Origin: JBIOWF01 sp044868295
GTDB lineage: Bacteria > Actinomycetota > Actinomycetes > Streptosporangiales > Streptosporangiaceae
Length of the DNA stretch: 24,630 nucleotides
Direction: 5' to 3'
NCBI GenBank assembly: GCA_044868295.1
Contig: JBIOWF010000287.1
Location: forward strand, 1-24,630
Below, one piece after another: positions 16,326-24,630 of the stretch. Numbering within the stretch: position 1 is the stretch's first letter; every line of letters begins with the position of its first letter. The position numbers and the translations under genes were made by a program. The notes under the pieces are model-generated. The model had not been told where the DNA came from. It ran no database searches and saw nothing but the letters and a program-made list of their open reading frames with translations.

Positions 16326-17764
16326 GCGTGCTTACCTCCTACGCGCGGGCGAGAGCCGTACAGGCCGGACGGGCGCAGCCGATCGCGACCGTCCGGCACG
16401 TGCACCTGTCGGCGAGCCCGATGGTGTTCATCCCGCTGAAGCTGGCCGGGGAGGCGGCGGCGCCGCTCGCCGCGATGCTCGGCACCGATCCGGCCAACCC
16501 GCACCTGCTGACCGTCCCGCAACCGCGCAACCGCGATCTGCGGTTCGCCTTCATGGCGGAGCTCGCCGAGATCCTGCTGCCCTATATCGAAGGGTTCGGG
16601 AAGGAATGCGAGCCCGACACCGACCGGCTCGCCGACGCCCCGCAGATCCTGGTGCCCAACCGGAGCGGCATCGGCTTCACCCGGCTGGTCGGGCGTTCCA
16701 CCCGATTCCGGCGCTCCGACGGCCCCTATCCCGTGCACCCGTCGGTGCCCGCCCTCGGGCGCTGGCTGACCTTCCTCGCCGAGCGGAGCGAGTTCGCCGG
16801 GTCCGCGATGCTGGTCTCCGTCACCGAATCGCTGACCGCGCACTGGGCGACCGGGCAGAGCCCGATGGAGGACGCCAACCTCGCCGCGCTGCTCGGGTGG
16901 ATCGATCCGCCGGAGGGGATGAGCGGGGTCGAGGCCGCCGCCGAAGCCGAGGACCCGATGTGGTCGCCTCCGGCCGGGCCCGACACCGACCCCGGGTTCG
17001 ACAACCAGGTCCTGGACCCGGCGATCCGCGCCTACGACAGCTCGGGCTCCTCGGCGCAGGTGCGCGACGCCCTGCGCAGCCAGCTTGAGCCGACCTGGCG
17101 GCTCATGTGGCGGGCCGTCGGCCTGCTGCGACGCCTGCCCGAAGCGGGCAGCGTGCCGGTGCGGTGGCGGGACGACCGCTTCGAGTTCACCGGCTTCACC
17201 AACCGGCTGGCCGAAGGAGAGCATCCGCAGGGGCGCCGCGACAGCGCCGTGGGCGCCGCGATCCGCCTCGAAAGGCTGGAGAAGGCCCAGGAGCGGTATG
17301 AGGCGCAGCGGGCGTTCGACGATCCGCTTGTCATGGCCGAACACCGCATGGCGGGCAACGCCTTCGCCGGGCGGGTCGCCGCCGCCGAGCCCACCCGCGT
17401 CATCCCGTCCGGGCGCTCACGCGTCCTGCGCCCGCTCATCACCGTGGAGACATCCGATCCGGTACGGCTCTCGCCCGGCGACACGCTGCGCTGCCCCGCC
17501 AGGCCCAAGCAGGAAGCCCGAGTGATCGAGATAGCCGGAGGGAACACCGTGGTGCTCCAGCTCAGCGGCGGCATGGGCCGGTCCCTCACCCCGCCTCCCG
17601 GCAGCGTCCCGGAAGTGGGGGAACGCCTCTGCTACGCCGACCTCACCCTCGACGTCCGCCAAGGCGCCCGTTTCCCGTCGCGGGAGGACACGCCATGGAC
17701 ACACGGCGGCCCACCCGCCGAATACGTCCCGACCGACGAGGACGCCCAGGAGGCATGGTCGTGA
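16322..17764 (+). CDS. Unrecognised operon partner with C-terminal beta-barrel-like segment
   Basis: I do not recognise this 480-residue protein. It starts at GTG 16322, overlapping the nuclease stop as GTGA, and ends at TGA 17762-17764 in another GTGA overlap, so it is translationally coupled on both sides. There is no signal peptide or membrane helix. Visible parts are a mixed N-terminal domain with PMVFIPLKLAGE and DAPQILVPNRSGIGFTRLVGRS, a long acidic/proline linker (about 200-240), a helical part with ERLEKAQERYEAQRAF, and a C-terminal segment (381-444) with LSPGDTLRC, ARVIEIAGGNTVVLQL and PEVGERLCYADL that looks like a small OB or SH3 barrel. SF1B helicases such as Upf1 and Dna2 carry such a barrel, and the helicase next door seems to lack one. 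It may therefore be a bridging subunit (inference). Confidence 0.75.
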   Translation: MSVLTSYARARAVQAGRAQPIATVRHVHLSASPMVFIPLKLAGEAAAPLAAMLGTDPANPHLLTVPQPRNRDLRFAFMAELAEILLPYIEGFGKECEPDTDRLADAPQILVPNRSGIGFTRLVGRSTRFRRSDGPYPVHPSVPALGRWLTFLAERSEFAGSAMLVSVTESLTAHWATGQSPMEDANLAALLGWIDPPEGMSGVEAAAEAEDPMWSPPAGPDTDPGFDNQVLDPAIRAYDSSGSSAQVRDALRSQLEPTWRLMWRAVGLLRRLPEAGSVPVRWRDDRFEFTGFTNRLAEGEHPQGRRDSAVGAAIRLERLEKAQERYEAQRAFDDPLVMAEHRMAGNAFAGRVAAAEPTRVIPSGRSRVLRPLITVETSDPVRLSPGDTLRCPARPKQEARVIEIAGGNTVVLQLSGGMGRSLTPPPGSVPEVGERLCYADLTLDVRQGARFPSREDTPWTHGGPPAEYVPTDEDAQEAWS

Positions 17765-17843
17765 GCACCGTCGCCGAAGAGGCCCAGCAGGCGCCGATCG
17801 TGAGCACCGTCGCCAAAGACGCCCAGGAGGCATGGTCGTGAGC
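17741..17843 (+). repeat. Tandem duplication of the gene junction before the helicase
   Basis: A 26-bp block at 17741-17766 recurs without change at 17818-17843, 77 bp on. It contains the ribosome site AGGAGG (17748-17753 and 17825-17830), the stop of the upstream gene and the start GTG. Inside, two units of 39 bp (17761-17799) and 38 bp (17800-17837) share GTGAGCACCGTCGCC and GCCCAG. The simplest reading is that an ancestral GTGA junction was duplicated. Confidence 0.9.
17761..17841 (+). CDS. 26-residue coupling mini-ORF made by junction duplication
   Basis: GTG 17761 has AGGAGG seven bases upstream and overlaps the stop of the preceding gene (GTGA, 17761-17764). It reads 26 codons to TGA 17839-17841, which overlaps the helicase start as another GTGA (17838-17841). 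The peptide is acidic and alanine-rich, and its end (DAQEAWS) copies the C-terminus of the upstream protein. It would let ribosomes pass from the upstream gene to the helicase across the 77-bp insertion. A function as a peptide is unlikely but untested; it is more probably a translational bridge. Confidence 0.55.
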   Translation: MSTVAEEAQQAPIVSTVAKDAQEAWS

Positions 17844-19217
17844 GAGCTCAGTGGGCGTGGCCAGGTCATCAAGGGCGCACAGGCCCCGGAGAGCGCACAG
17901 ATCGGCGAGGGTGAGCGGGGCACTCCTGCCGCGGCGGCCCGGGCCGTCACAGACGCGATTCTGGCCGACTTCACCGGCGGCCTGCACCGGGGTGTCATCG
18001 TGGACTCGCCTCCGGGAGCGGGCAAGTCCACCCTGGTCGTACGGGCCGCCCTGCAGGTCGCGGAATCGGGCGACCGGCTCATGATCGTGGCGCAGACCAA
18101 CGAGCAGGTCAACGACCTGATCGATCGTCTCGCCACCGCGAATCCCGCGTTGGGCGTGGGGCGCCTGACGGCGTCCGGGTACGTGCCCCCGGAGACGGTC
18201 ACCCGGCATCCCGGCGTGTCGGTGGCGGGCAAGGCCGACGAGCTCGCCGGCTGCCCGGTCATCATCGCCACGGCCGACAAGTGGGCATACGTGAGCGGCG
18301 CCACCTGGCCGTGGGCGATCGTCGACGAGGCGTACCAGATGCGCTCGGACAAGCTGCTGCGTGTCGCGCCCCTCTTCGAGCGGGCCCTGTTCGTGGGCGA
18401 TCCCGGCCAGCTCGATCCCTTCTCGACCGTGGATGGCGACCGCTGGGCCGGCCTGTCCTGGGATCCCATGCAAAGTGCCGTCGCGGTCATGGCCCGGCTG
18501 AACCCCGACGTGCCCGTCCACCGGCTGCCCGTTTCCTGGCGGCTGCCCGCCGGGGCCGCGCCGCTCGTCTCCGAGGCCTTCTACCCCTTCACCGGGTTCC
18601 GCTCCGGTACGGCTCCCGCCGATCGGCGGCTCGAATTCGGAGTGGCGGGGTTCCCCGTGCCGTGGGACGCCGCCCTCGACGAGGCCGCCGCATCCGGGTG
18701 GGCCCTGTACGAACTGCCCGCCCGGCACACCATTCGAACGGACGCGGAAGCCGTACAGGCCTGCGCGGGCATCGCCACTCGCCTGCTGCGGCGTGGTGCG
18801 GTCGCCCACGACGAGCACGGATCCCACCCCGTCGGCCCGGACCGGATCGCGATCGGCTGCGCTCACCGGGATCAGGCCGACGCGATCCGGGCGGCCGGAG
18901 TTCCGTCGGGCATCACCGTGGACAACGCCAACAAGCTGCAGGGCCGCGAGTACGACGTCACGATCGTGCTCCATCCGCTGTCCGGACGGCGCGACGCCAC
19001 CGACTTCCACCTGGAGTCGGGGCGGCTGTGCGTCCTCACCTCACGTCACCGGCACGCCTGCATCGTGGTCGCGCGGGCCGGGATCGCCGAACTCCTGGAC
19101 GCCCACCCCTCCATCAGCCCCGTCCAGCTCAACGTGCCCGTGAAGTTCCCCGACGGCTGGGAGGCCAACCAGGCCGTCCTGGCGCACCTGTCCAAGCACC
19201 GCATCCCGGCGTCGTAG
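17838..19217 (+). CDS. Compact SF1 helicase, Upf1/Dna2-like
   Basis: A 459-residue superfamily 1 ATPase with all main motifs: Walker A SPPGAGKST (57-65), motif Ia-like VAQTNEQVNDL, Walker B IVDEAYQ (161-167), motif III FVGDPGQLDP (186-194), SWRLP (233-237), motif V NANKLQGREYDVTIV (363-377) and motif VI LTSRHRHACIVV (400-411). The pattern is that of the Upf1/Dna2/AAA_12 branch (SF1B). The protein is short and lacks an evident 1B barrel. GTG 17838 is chosen because AGGAGG lies seven bases upstream; ATG 17832 would be only one base from it. It is the last gene of the nuclease operon, and together they resemble a Dna2 divided into subunits. Likely roles are DNA end processing, repair or defence against foreign DNA. 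Its 3' end lies inside a tandem repeat. Confidence 0.9.
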   Translation: MSELSGRGQVIKGAQAPESAQIGEGERGTPAAAARAVTDAILADFTGGLHRGVIVDSPPGAGKSTLVVRAALQVAESGDRLMIVAQTNEQVNDLIDRLATANPALGVGRLTASGYVPPETVTRHPGVSVAGKADELAGCPVIIATADKWAYVSGATWPWAIVDEAYQMRSDKLLRVAPLFERALFVGDPGQLDPFSTVDGDRWAGLSWDPMQSAVAVMARLNPDVPVHRLPVSWRLPAGAAPLVSEAFYPFTGFRSGTAPADRRLEFGVAGFPVPWDAALDEAAASGWALYELPARHTIRTDAEAVQACAGIATRLLRRGAVAHDEHGSHPVGPDRIAIGCAHRDQADAIRAAGVPSGITVDNANKLQGREYDVTIVLHPLSGRRDATDFHLESGRLCVLTSRHRHACIVVARAGIAELLDAHPSISPVQLNVPVKFPDGWEANQAVLAHLSKHRIPAS

Positions 19218-19359
19218 CCGGAGGTGAGGTTGTCCGCAGGTCCGGCGTGGTTCGCCGCAGCCCGGAAGACGGAGGACGGCCGGTGCGTCGTAGCCGGAGG
19301 TGAGGTTGTCCGCAGGTCCGGTGTGGTTCGCCGCAGCCCGGAAGACGGAGGGCGGCCGG
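19211..19359 (+). repeat. Tandem 76-bp repeat spanning the helicase stop codon
   Basis: Units begin at 19211 and 19287. Their first 73 bases match at 71 positions. The first unit includes the last two codons and the TAG of the helicase gene (19215-19217); the second repeats these after the end of the gene. Each holds GCCGGA paired with TCCGGC (TCCGGT in unit 2, still pairing in RNA). The duplication looks recent and may carry a duplicated 3' hairpin. Confidence 0.92.
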
Positions 19360-19395
19360 GTACTGCGGCGGCGTCACCTTTCCTAGCTTTGGATG

Positions 19396-19418
19396 GAGAT
19401 CGCTGGTCGGGCGATCTC
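19396..19418. promoter_or_regulatory. Perfect 8-bp inverted repeat before the serine hydrolase gene
   Basis: GAGATCGC (19396-19403) and GCGATCTC (19411-19418) are separated by seven bases and end 25 bases before GTG 19444. CCTAG (19382-19386) and CTAGG (19433-19437) flank it symmetrically. It could be an operator, a leader hairpin or the terminator of the helicase operon; there is no T-run. Confidence 0.45.
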
Positions 19419-19443
19419 ACACCCGAACCGACTAGGAGCTCTC

Positions 19444-20805
19444 GTGCGATTTCCGTTCAGATCGACTCGCTTACTGGCCCTGGCCATCGTCACCGCGACC
19501 ATCCCCGTGACGGCGTTCGCCGGTGCCGGGCAGGCCGTGGCGGTGGCGTCCGCCACCCGCGCCGCCCCGGAGATCCCGGACAGCCCGGCGGGCCGGCAGC
19601 TGCGCTGGCTGCTCGACGCGACGGGCCGGACGCCGCTCACGGAAGCCGAGCTCAAGGAGCACCTCAACGCCGCCTATCTCCAGCTTGTGACGGTCGCCGG
19701 GGCCAACGCGTATCTCAAGGACCTGGCCGGCCTGGCGCTGAAAGAGCTCGGCGACGCCACGCCCACGGTCCTGTCCGGCTTGGGGACGGTCGCCGGCGAA
19801 CCGGTCCTGTTCCGCCTCCACGTGGACAAGGATGGGAAGATCGACCAGTTCACGGCGGAGCCTGCTCCCCCGCCCGTCCCGCCTGCCCCCGCGAGCTGGG
19901 CCGATCTCGACCAGAGGTTGCGCAAGGTCGCGCCCGAGGTCGGCTTCCTCGCCGCCGAGATCGACGCCCGGGGTCGGTGCCAGGTCGTACACGCGGTGGC
20001 TCCGGACAAGCCTCAGCCGCTGGGGTCGATCCTCAAGCTGTACGTGCTCGGCGCCGTGGCCCAGAAGATCCGCGACGGCGAGTTGAGCTGGAGCACCAAG
20101 GTGAAGGTCAAGCCCGAGTGGCGGAGCCTCGGCGCGGGTGGGCTGGCGGAGGCCCCGGACAACAGCACCGTCACGGTCCGCGAGGCGGCCAAACTGATGA
20201 TCTCGATCAGTGACAACACCGCCACCGACATCCTCATCCACACGGTCGGCCGCAGGGCCGTCGAGGCCAAGGTGCGCCAGTGGTCGGACCATGCCCCGCT
20301 GAACATTCCCTTCCTCACCACGCGCGAGCTGTTCCTCCTCAAGGGGGTGAACTACCCCGAGCAGGCCAAGGCCTACCTGGCGCTCGGCACGGCCGGCAAG
20401 CGCGCCTATCTGAAGAAGACGGTCGCCAAGCAGCCCCTGAAAGACATCGTCGGATGGAGCAAGCCCCGTGAGATCGGCACGCTGGAGTGGTTCGGCTCCC
20501 CGCGTGACATCTGCCGCGCGTACGCCGGGCTGGCCAGGCTGAAGAGCAAGCCGCTGCACGAGGCGCTGTCGGCCAACGACATCGGGCTCCAACTGGATCC
20601 GAAGAAGTGGCCGACCGTCTGGGCCAAGGGCGGCTCCGAGCCGGGAGTCCTGGACCTGTCCTACTTCGCGCGCACATCGAAGGGCAGGACCTACGTCGTT
20701 ACCCCGTTGACGAACAACCCCGAGGCCGTACTCGACGAGAAGACTCTCGCCTCCGAGCTCATCTCCCTCAGCCGGGGCGCGTTCTCCCTGGTCAAGACCC
20801 AGTAG
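19444..20805 (+). CDS. Exported serine hydrolase, class A beta-lactamase-like (ORF12/LpqF family)
   Basis: A 453-residue exported protein. The N-terminus RLLALAIVTATIPVTAFA leads to GAGQAVA with likely cleavage nearby; there is no lipobox. Residues about 40-145 form a small alpha/beta domain like the steroid-isomerase-like domain of clavulanate-cluster ORF12, followed by a proline-rich linker. The rest is a beta-lactamase fold: S195-xx-K198 in GSILKLY, SDN at 256-258, and KGG at 395-397 in the KTG position. The presence of SDN and KGG with the two-domain layout fits the ORF12/LpqF group rather than true antibiotic-degrading enzymes. GTG 19444 follows AGGAG by 5 bases; an in-frame ATG 19393 lies inside the upstream inverted repeat region and is rejected. 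It probably acts on cell-wall or ester substrates outside the membrane. Confidence 0.87.
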   Translation: MRFPFRSTRLLALAIVTATIPVTAFAGAGQAVAVASATRAAPEIPDSPAGRQLRWLLDATGRTPLTEAELKEHLNAAYLQLVTVAGANAYLKDLAGLALKELGDATPTVLSGLGTVAGEPVLFRLHVDKDGKIDQFTAEPAPPPVPPAPASWADLDQRLRKVAPEVGFLAAEIDARGRCQVVHAVAPDKPQPLGSILKLYVLGAVAQKIRDGELSWSTKVKVKPEWRSLGAGGLAEAPDNSTVTVREAAKLMISISDNTATDILIHTVGRRAVEAKVRQWSDHAPLNIPFLTTRELFLLKGVNYPEQAKAYLALGTAGKRAYLKKTVAKQPLKDIVGWSKPREIGTLEWFGSPRDICRAYAGLARLKSKPLHEALSANDIGLQLDPKKWPTVWAKGGSEPGVLDLSYFARTSKGRTYVVTPLTNNPEAVLDEKTLASELISLSRGAFSLVKTQ

Positions 20806-20815
20806 TCGGGCGGCC

Positions 20816-20838
20816 CGGGGGTGGTGACACCACACCCG
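20816..20838. terminator. Bidirectional terminator hairpin between convergent genes
   Basis: CGGG-G-GTGG (20816-20824) pairs with CCAC-A-CCCG (20830-20838) with one internal mismatch and a five-base loop TGACA. It lies between the stops of the serine hydrolase (20805) and the leftward AraC-type gene (20865), so it probably serves both. Confidence 0.6.
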
Positions 20839-20864
20839 AGCACGGTTCCGTCGATCCCGCCGTC

Positions 20865-21815
20865 TCAATGGGAGAACGTGCGACGGTAGGTCGTCGGCGT
20901 GGTCCCGACCAGGCGGGTGAAGTGGCGGCGGAGCATCGTCGCGGCGCCGAAGCCGCAGCGTCCGGCGATCTGGTCGACCGAGAGCTCTGTCGTCTCCAGG
21001 AGCCGCTGCGCCTCGGCGACCCGCTGCCGGATGAGCCACTGCGCGGGGGTGGTTCCGGTCACGGCCGCGAAGTGACGGGCGAAGGTGCGTGGCGCGGACC
21101 GGGCGTGCCGGGCCAACTCGATCACAGTGAGGGGCTGGTCGAGATGGCCTCGGGCCCAGTCGAGCGTCGCGGAGAGCGCCGACTGGGCGGTCGCAGCGGC
21201 GGGCACGGGACGCTCGACGAACTGGGCCTGCCCTCCGTCGCGGTGGGCGGCGGTGACCATCCGGCGGGCGATGGTGTTGGCGACGCCGGCTCCGTGGGCC
21301 CGCCGTACCAGTTCGAGACAGAGATCGACCCCGCCGACGGTGCCGGCCGCCGTCCAGATCCCCCGGTCGTGCAGGAACAGCACGTCCGGCTCGACGGTCA
21401 CCTCCGGATGGTCGGCGCCGAGCCGGTCGGCGAGCAGCCAGTGGGTGACCGCGCGGCGCCCGTCCAGAAGCCCGGCGGCGGCGAGAACGAACGCACCCGC
21501 GCAGAGAGACCCGATCGGGGTGCCGTTCTCGTGCGCCCGCCGCAGGGCATCGAGCACCTCCGGCCGCACCGGGTCGAACGGAGCGTCCCGGCCGGGCACC
21601 ACGACCAGGTCGGCTCCTTCGAGGCCGTCAAGGTCATGAGTCGCGTCTATCCGGGCGCCCGGGAACATCCTGACCGGACGAGCTCCCGCCGAGCAGCGCC
21701 GCAGCTCGAAGGGCGGCACGCCGCTTTCCGCCCGGTCCATGCCCCAGACCTCACTGATCACGGCGAAGTCGAAGGCGCGGACGTCGTCGTACAGCACAGC
21801 GGCGATCGTGAACAT
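20865..21815 (-). CDS. GlxA-type AraC-family regulator with DJ-1/PfpI domain
   Basis: A 316-residue regulator. Residues 1-190 form a DJ-1/PfpI (class I glutamine amidotransferase-like) domain with the nucleophile-elbow Cys105 in IGSLCAGAFVLAAAGLLDG. Residues about 215-316 are an AraC DNA-binding domain with two helix-turn-helix units (LTVIELARHARSAPRTFARHF and LSVDQIAGRCGFGAATMLRRHF). This matches the GlxA family. ATG 21815 is preferred over the in-frame GTG 21833 because TATTTT (21820-21825 on the complementary strand) ends exactly six bases before it, a leaderless arrangement. It is divergent from the cysteine hydrolase gene (71-base gap), a common pairing in which the regulator controls the neighbour. 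The effector is unknown. Confidence 0.9.
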   Translation of the reverse strand: MFTIAAVLYDDVRAFDFAVISEVWGMDRAESGVPPFELRRCSAGARPVRMFPGARIDATHDLDGLEGADLVVVPGRDAPFDPVRPEVLDALRRAHENGTPIGSLCAGAFVLAAAGLLDGRRAVTHWLLADRLGADHPEVTVEPDVLFLHDRGIWTAAGTVGGVDLCLELVRRAHGAGVANTIARRMVTAAHRDGGQAQFVERPVPAAATAQSALSATLDWARGHLDQPLTVIELARHARSAPRTFARHFAAVTGTTPAQWLIRQRVAEAQRLLETTELSVDQIAGRCGFGAATMLRRHFTRLVGTTPTTYRRTFSH

Positions 21816-21886
21816 GGCAGGAAAATACCGCACGATGACATAACTGCCACTCGTGGGCGCTGCGGCACCGGGCCAGACTTGCGGAC
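21816..21886. promoter_or_regulatory. Compact divergent promoter region
   Basis: These 71 bases must hold both promoters. Leftward, TATTTT sits six bases before ATG 21815. Rightward, CAGACT (21874-21879) sits seven bases before ATG 21887, resembling the actinobacterial -10 TAGACT. Neither start has a good ribosome site, so both mRNAs may be leaderless. -35 matches are weak. Confidence 0.4.
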
Positions 21887-22465
21887 ATGAGCGAGATCCA
21901 CGACAACGCGGCCCTGATCGTCATCGATGTCCAGAAAGGCTTCGACGATTCCTATTGGGGCAGGCGGGACAACCACGACGCCGAAGAGAACATCTCCGTG
22001 CTGATCCGGGCCTGGCGCGCCACGGGACGGCCGATCGTGCTGGTGCGCCACGACTCCCGCACTCCCGGATCACCCCTGGCCGTAGGCACCACGGGCAACG
22101 AACTGAAGGACACCGTCACGGTGGCGATGGGCGGCGCCGAACCCGACCTGTTCGTCACCAAGACGGTCAACTCCGCGTTCTACGGCGAACCCGACCTGAA
22201 CACCTGGCTGCGCGCCGGCGGCATCGACCAGATCGTCATCATCGGCATCCAGACCAACATGTGCAACGAGACCACCGCCAGGATGGGCGGCAACCTCGGC
22301 TTCGACGTGATCTACCCGATCGACGCGATGCACACCTTCGACGCGACCGGGCCGGACGGTGACGTGGTCGCCGCCGAGGAGATCACCCGGGCCACCGCGG
22401 CCAGCCTCCACCATGGCGGCTTCGCTCGGGTCACCCGGACAAAGGATCTCCTCGGCATCCTCTAG
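21887..22465 (+). CDS. Isochorismatase-family cysteine hydrolase
   Basis: A 192-residue cytoplasmic hydrolase of the isochorismatase-like fold. The Asp-Lys-Cys triad is visible: D14 in VIDVQKGF, K92 in VTKTVNSAFYG, and C126 in IGIQTNMCNETTARMG. The length matches the family of nicotinamidases, isochorismatases and N-carbamoyl amidohydrolases, but I cannot assign a substrate. The start ATG 21887 begins MSEIHDNAALIVIDVQKGF, as usual for the family. It is divergent from the GlxA-type regulator, which probably controls it. Its stop is 31 bases from the stop of the convergent thiC gene, with no clear terminator between. Confidence 0.92.
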   Translation: MSEIHDNAALIVIDVQKGFDDSYWGRRDNHDAEENISVLIRAWRATGRPIVLVRHDSRTPGSPLAVGTTGNELKDTVTVAMGGAEPDLFVTKTVNSAFYGEPDLNTWLRAGGIDQIVIIGIQTNMCNETTARMGGNLGFDVIYPIDAMHTFDATGPDGDVVAAEEITRATAASLHHGGFARVTRTKDLLGIL

Positions 22466-22496
22466 GACTGCGGCGGCTCCCAGGGGTTCCGCGCCT

Positions 22497-24242
<1,746 letters not shown>

Positions 24243-24250
24243 CGCGCAAA

Positions 24251-24338
24251 CTCCCTTCGCCGGCATTACCCGGAGCAGGTTGTGGCGGTCGGCGGCTCCA
24301 CAGCCGTCCTCTCAGCCCGGTCGCACCGGGCTCCCGCG
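24251..24338 (-). ncRNA. TPP riboswitch (THI element) controlling thiC
   Basis: Read leftward, the leader has GCGGGAGCCCGG with its pairing arm CCGGGCTGAGAGG, the thiamine-binding CTGAGAGG, then ACCGCCACAACCTG, and CTCCGGGTAATGCCGGCG followed by GAAGGGAG. These are the conserved THI-box elements in order. The final GAAGGGAG (24251-24258) is both the closing P1 arm and the thiC ribosome binding site, so TPP binding would hide it and block translation. TAGCCT (24353-24358 on the complementary strand) is a possible -10 for the leader. Confidence 0.96.
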
Positions 24339-24630
24339 TTCGGTCGCCGTACAGGCTAGCGCGCGACGATCGCGATCGCCACAGGCGTGTACGGCTGACG
24401 CGGCCCAGAGCGAGGCGTCCGGGCGAGGCGTCCGGGCATTATGCCGGCCAAGCCCGGGGACATGGCCTCGTTCGCCGACGTCGCGATCATGCGAGGCCCG
24501 AAACGCTGGTCAAGGGGTGCGCCATCGTTTTCGCGCGCCAACGTAGGCGCGTCGCGCCACCCCCGTAGGAAGACGATCTACGCGGGGCGTCCCCGAGTGC
24601 TGGAAGCCCTGTGTGGCAGGCGAATCCGGG
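24339..24630. other. Non-coding edge region; possible truncated cobalamin riboswitch
   Basis: No gene is supported in these 292 bases. The thiC leader promoter probably lies at 24353-24380. A 13-bp unit GCGAGGCGTCCGG repeats in tandem at 24410-24435. The last bases, GGAAGCCC near 24582 and GGCGAATCCGGG at 24619-24630, resemble the GGAA...GCGAATCCGG core of actinobacterial cobalamin riboswitches on the plus strand. The extra bases between them and the cut edge prevent a firm call. Confidence 0.35.

Noticed and set aside
19129..19420. Leftward frames through the 76-bp repeat with repeated peptide segments
   Set aside because: The repeated peptides only reflect the DNA duplication; there is no start signal or coding character.
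24356..24541. Leftward 61-codon frame just upstream of the thiC leader
   Set aside because: No ribosome site, mediocre codon use, no family likeness, and its end runs into the presumed riboswitch promoter.
24560..24630. tRNA 3' end at the right edge
   Set aside because: GAATCCGGG resembles a T-arm, but there is no matching TTC, D-arm or anticodon stem upstream; a riboswitch core fits better.

Overview
The window is high-GC DNA from an actinobacterium. Many GTG starts, strong GGAGG-type ribosome binding sites, candidate leaderless promoters, a SARP regulator and a THI-element-controlled thiC all point that way. The gene mix (GDP-fucose genes, NBR1-Ig domain, ORF12/LpqF-like serine hydrolase) suggests Streptosporangiales or a relative, but this is inference from gene content only. 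No tRNA, rRNA, CRISPR array, transposase or integrase was found.

Left part (1-4140): a leftward operon encodes an ATP-grasp ligase, an MFS exporter and a class V PLP enzyme cut by the window edge. It is transcribed divergently from a LysR regulator. The genes overlap or nearly touch (TAATG junction; 5-base gap), which fits a small dipeptide-like or amino-acid-conjugate metabolite pathway with its own exporter and regulator.

Sugar part (4145-10022): fcl and gmd, the two enzymes that convert GDP-mannose to GDP-L-fucose, lie divergently around a 306-base control region. Next to gmd is a 1154-residue protein carrying three glycosyltransferase-like modules; the middle one has the HxRxGD signature of fucosyltransferases. 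A GT-C (GT39/ArnT-like) mannosyltransferase-type membrane protein follows at 12349-13812. Between them lie a secreted six-cysteine protein and a SARP-type regulator fused to a membrane helix and an extracytoplasmic NBR1-type Ig-like domain, separated by a perfect 15-bp terminator hairpin and a cluster of GACCTGC half-sites.

Middle part (13880-19217): a proline iminopeptidase is followed by a tightly coupled operon that I regard as the most interesting system here. It encodes a Cas4/AddB/Dna2-like PD-(D/E)XK nuclease with a C-terminal cysteine cluster, an unrecognised 480-residue protein ending in a small beta-barrel-like segment, and a compact Upf1/Dna2-type SF1 helicase. Together they look like a Dna2-type nuclease-helicase split over three genes. 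The junctions on both sides of the helicase carry tandem duplications of almost the same size (77 and 76 bp). The upstream one created a 26-residue mini-ORF that preserves GTGA stop-start coupling. A 31-bp direct repeat pair lies upstream of the operon.

Right part (19444-24630): an exported ORF12/LpqF-like serine hydrolase; a GlxA-type AraC regulator divergent from an isochorismatase-family cysteine hydrolase; and thiC behind a TPP riboswitch. The last ~290 bases hold no gene I can support. The extreme edge resembles the start of a cobalamin riboswitch core, but it is cut off.
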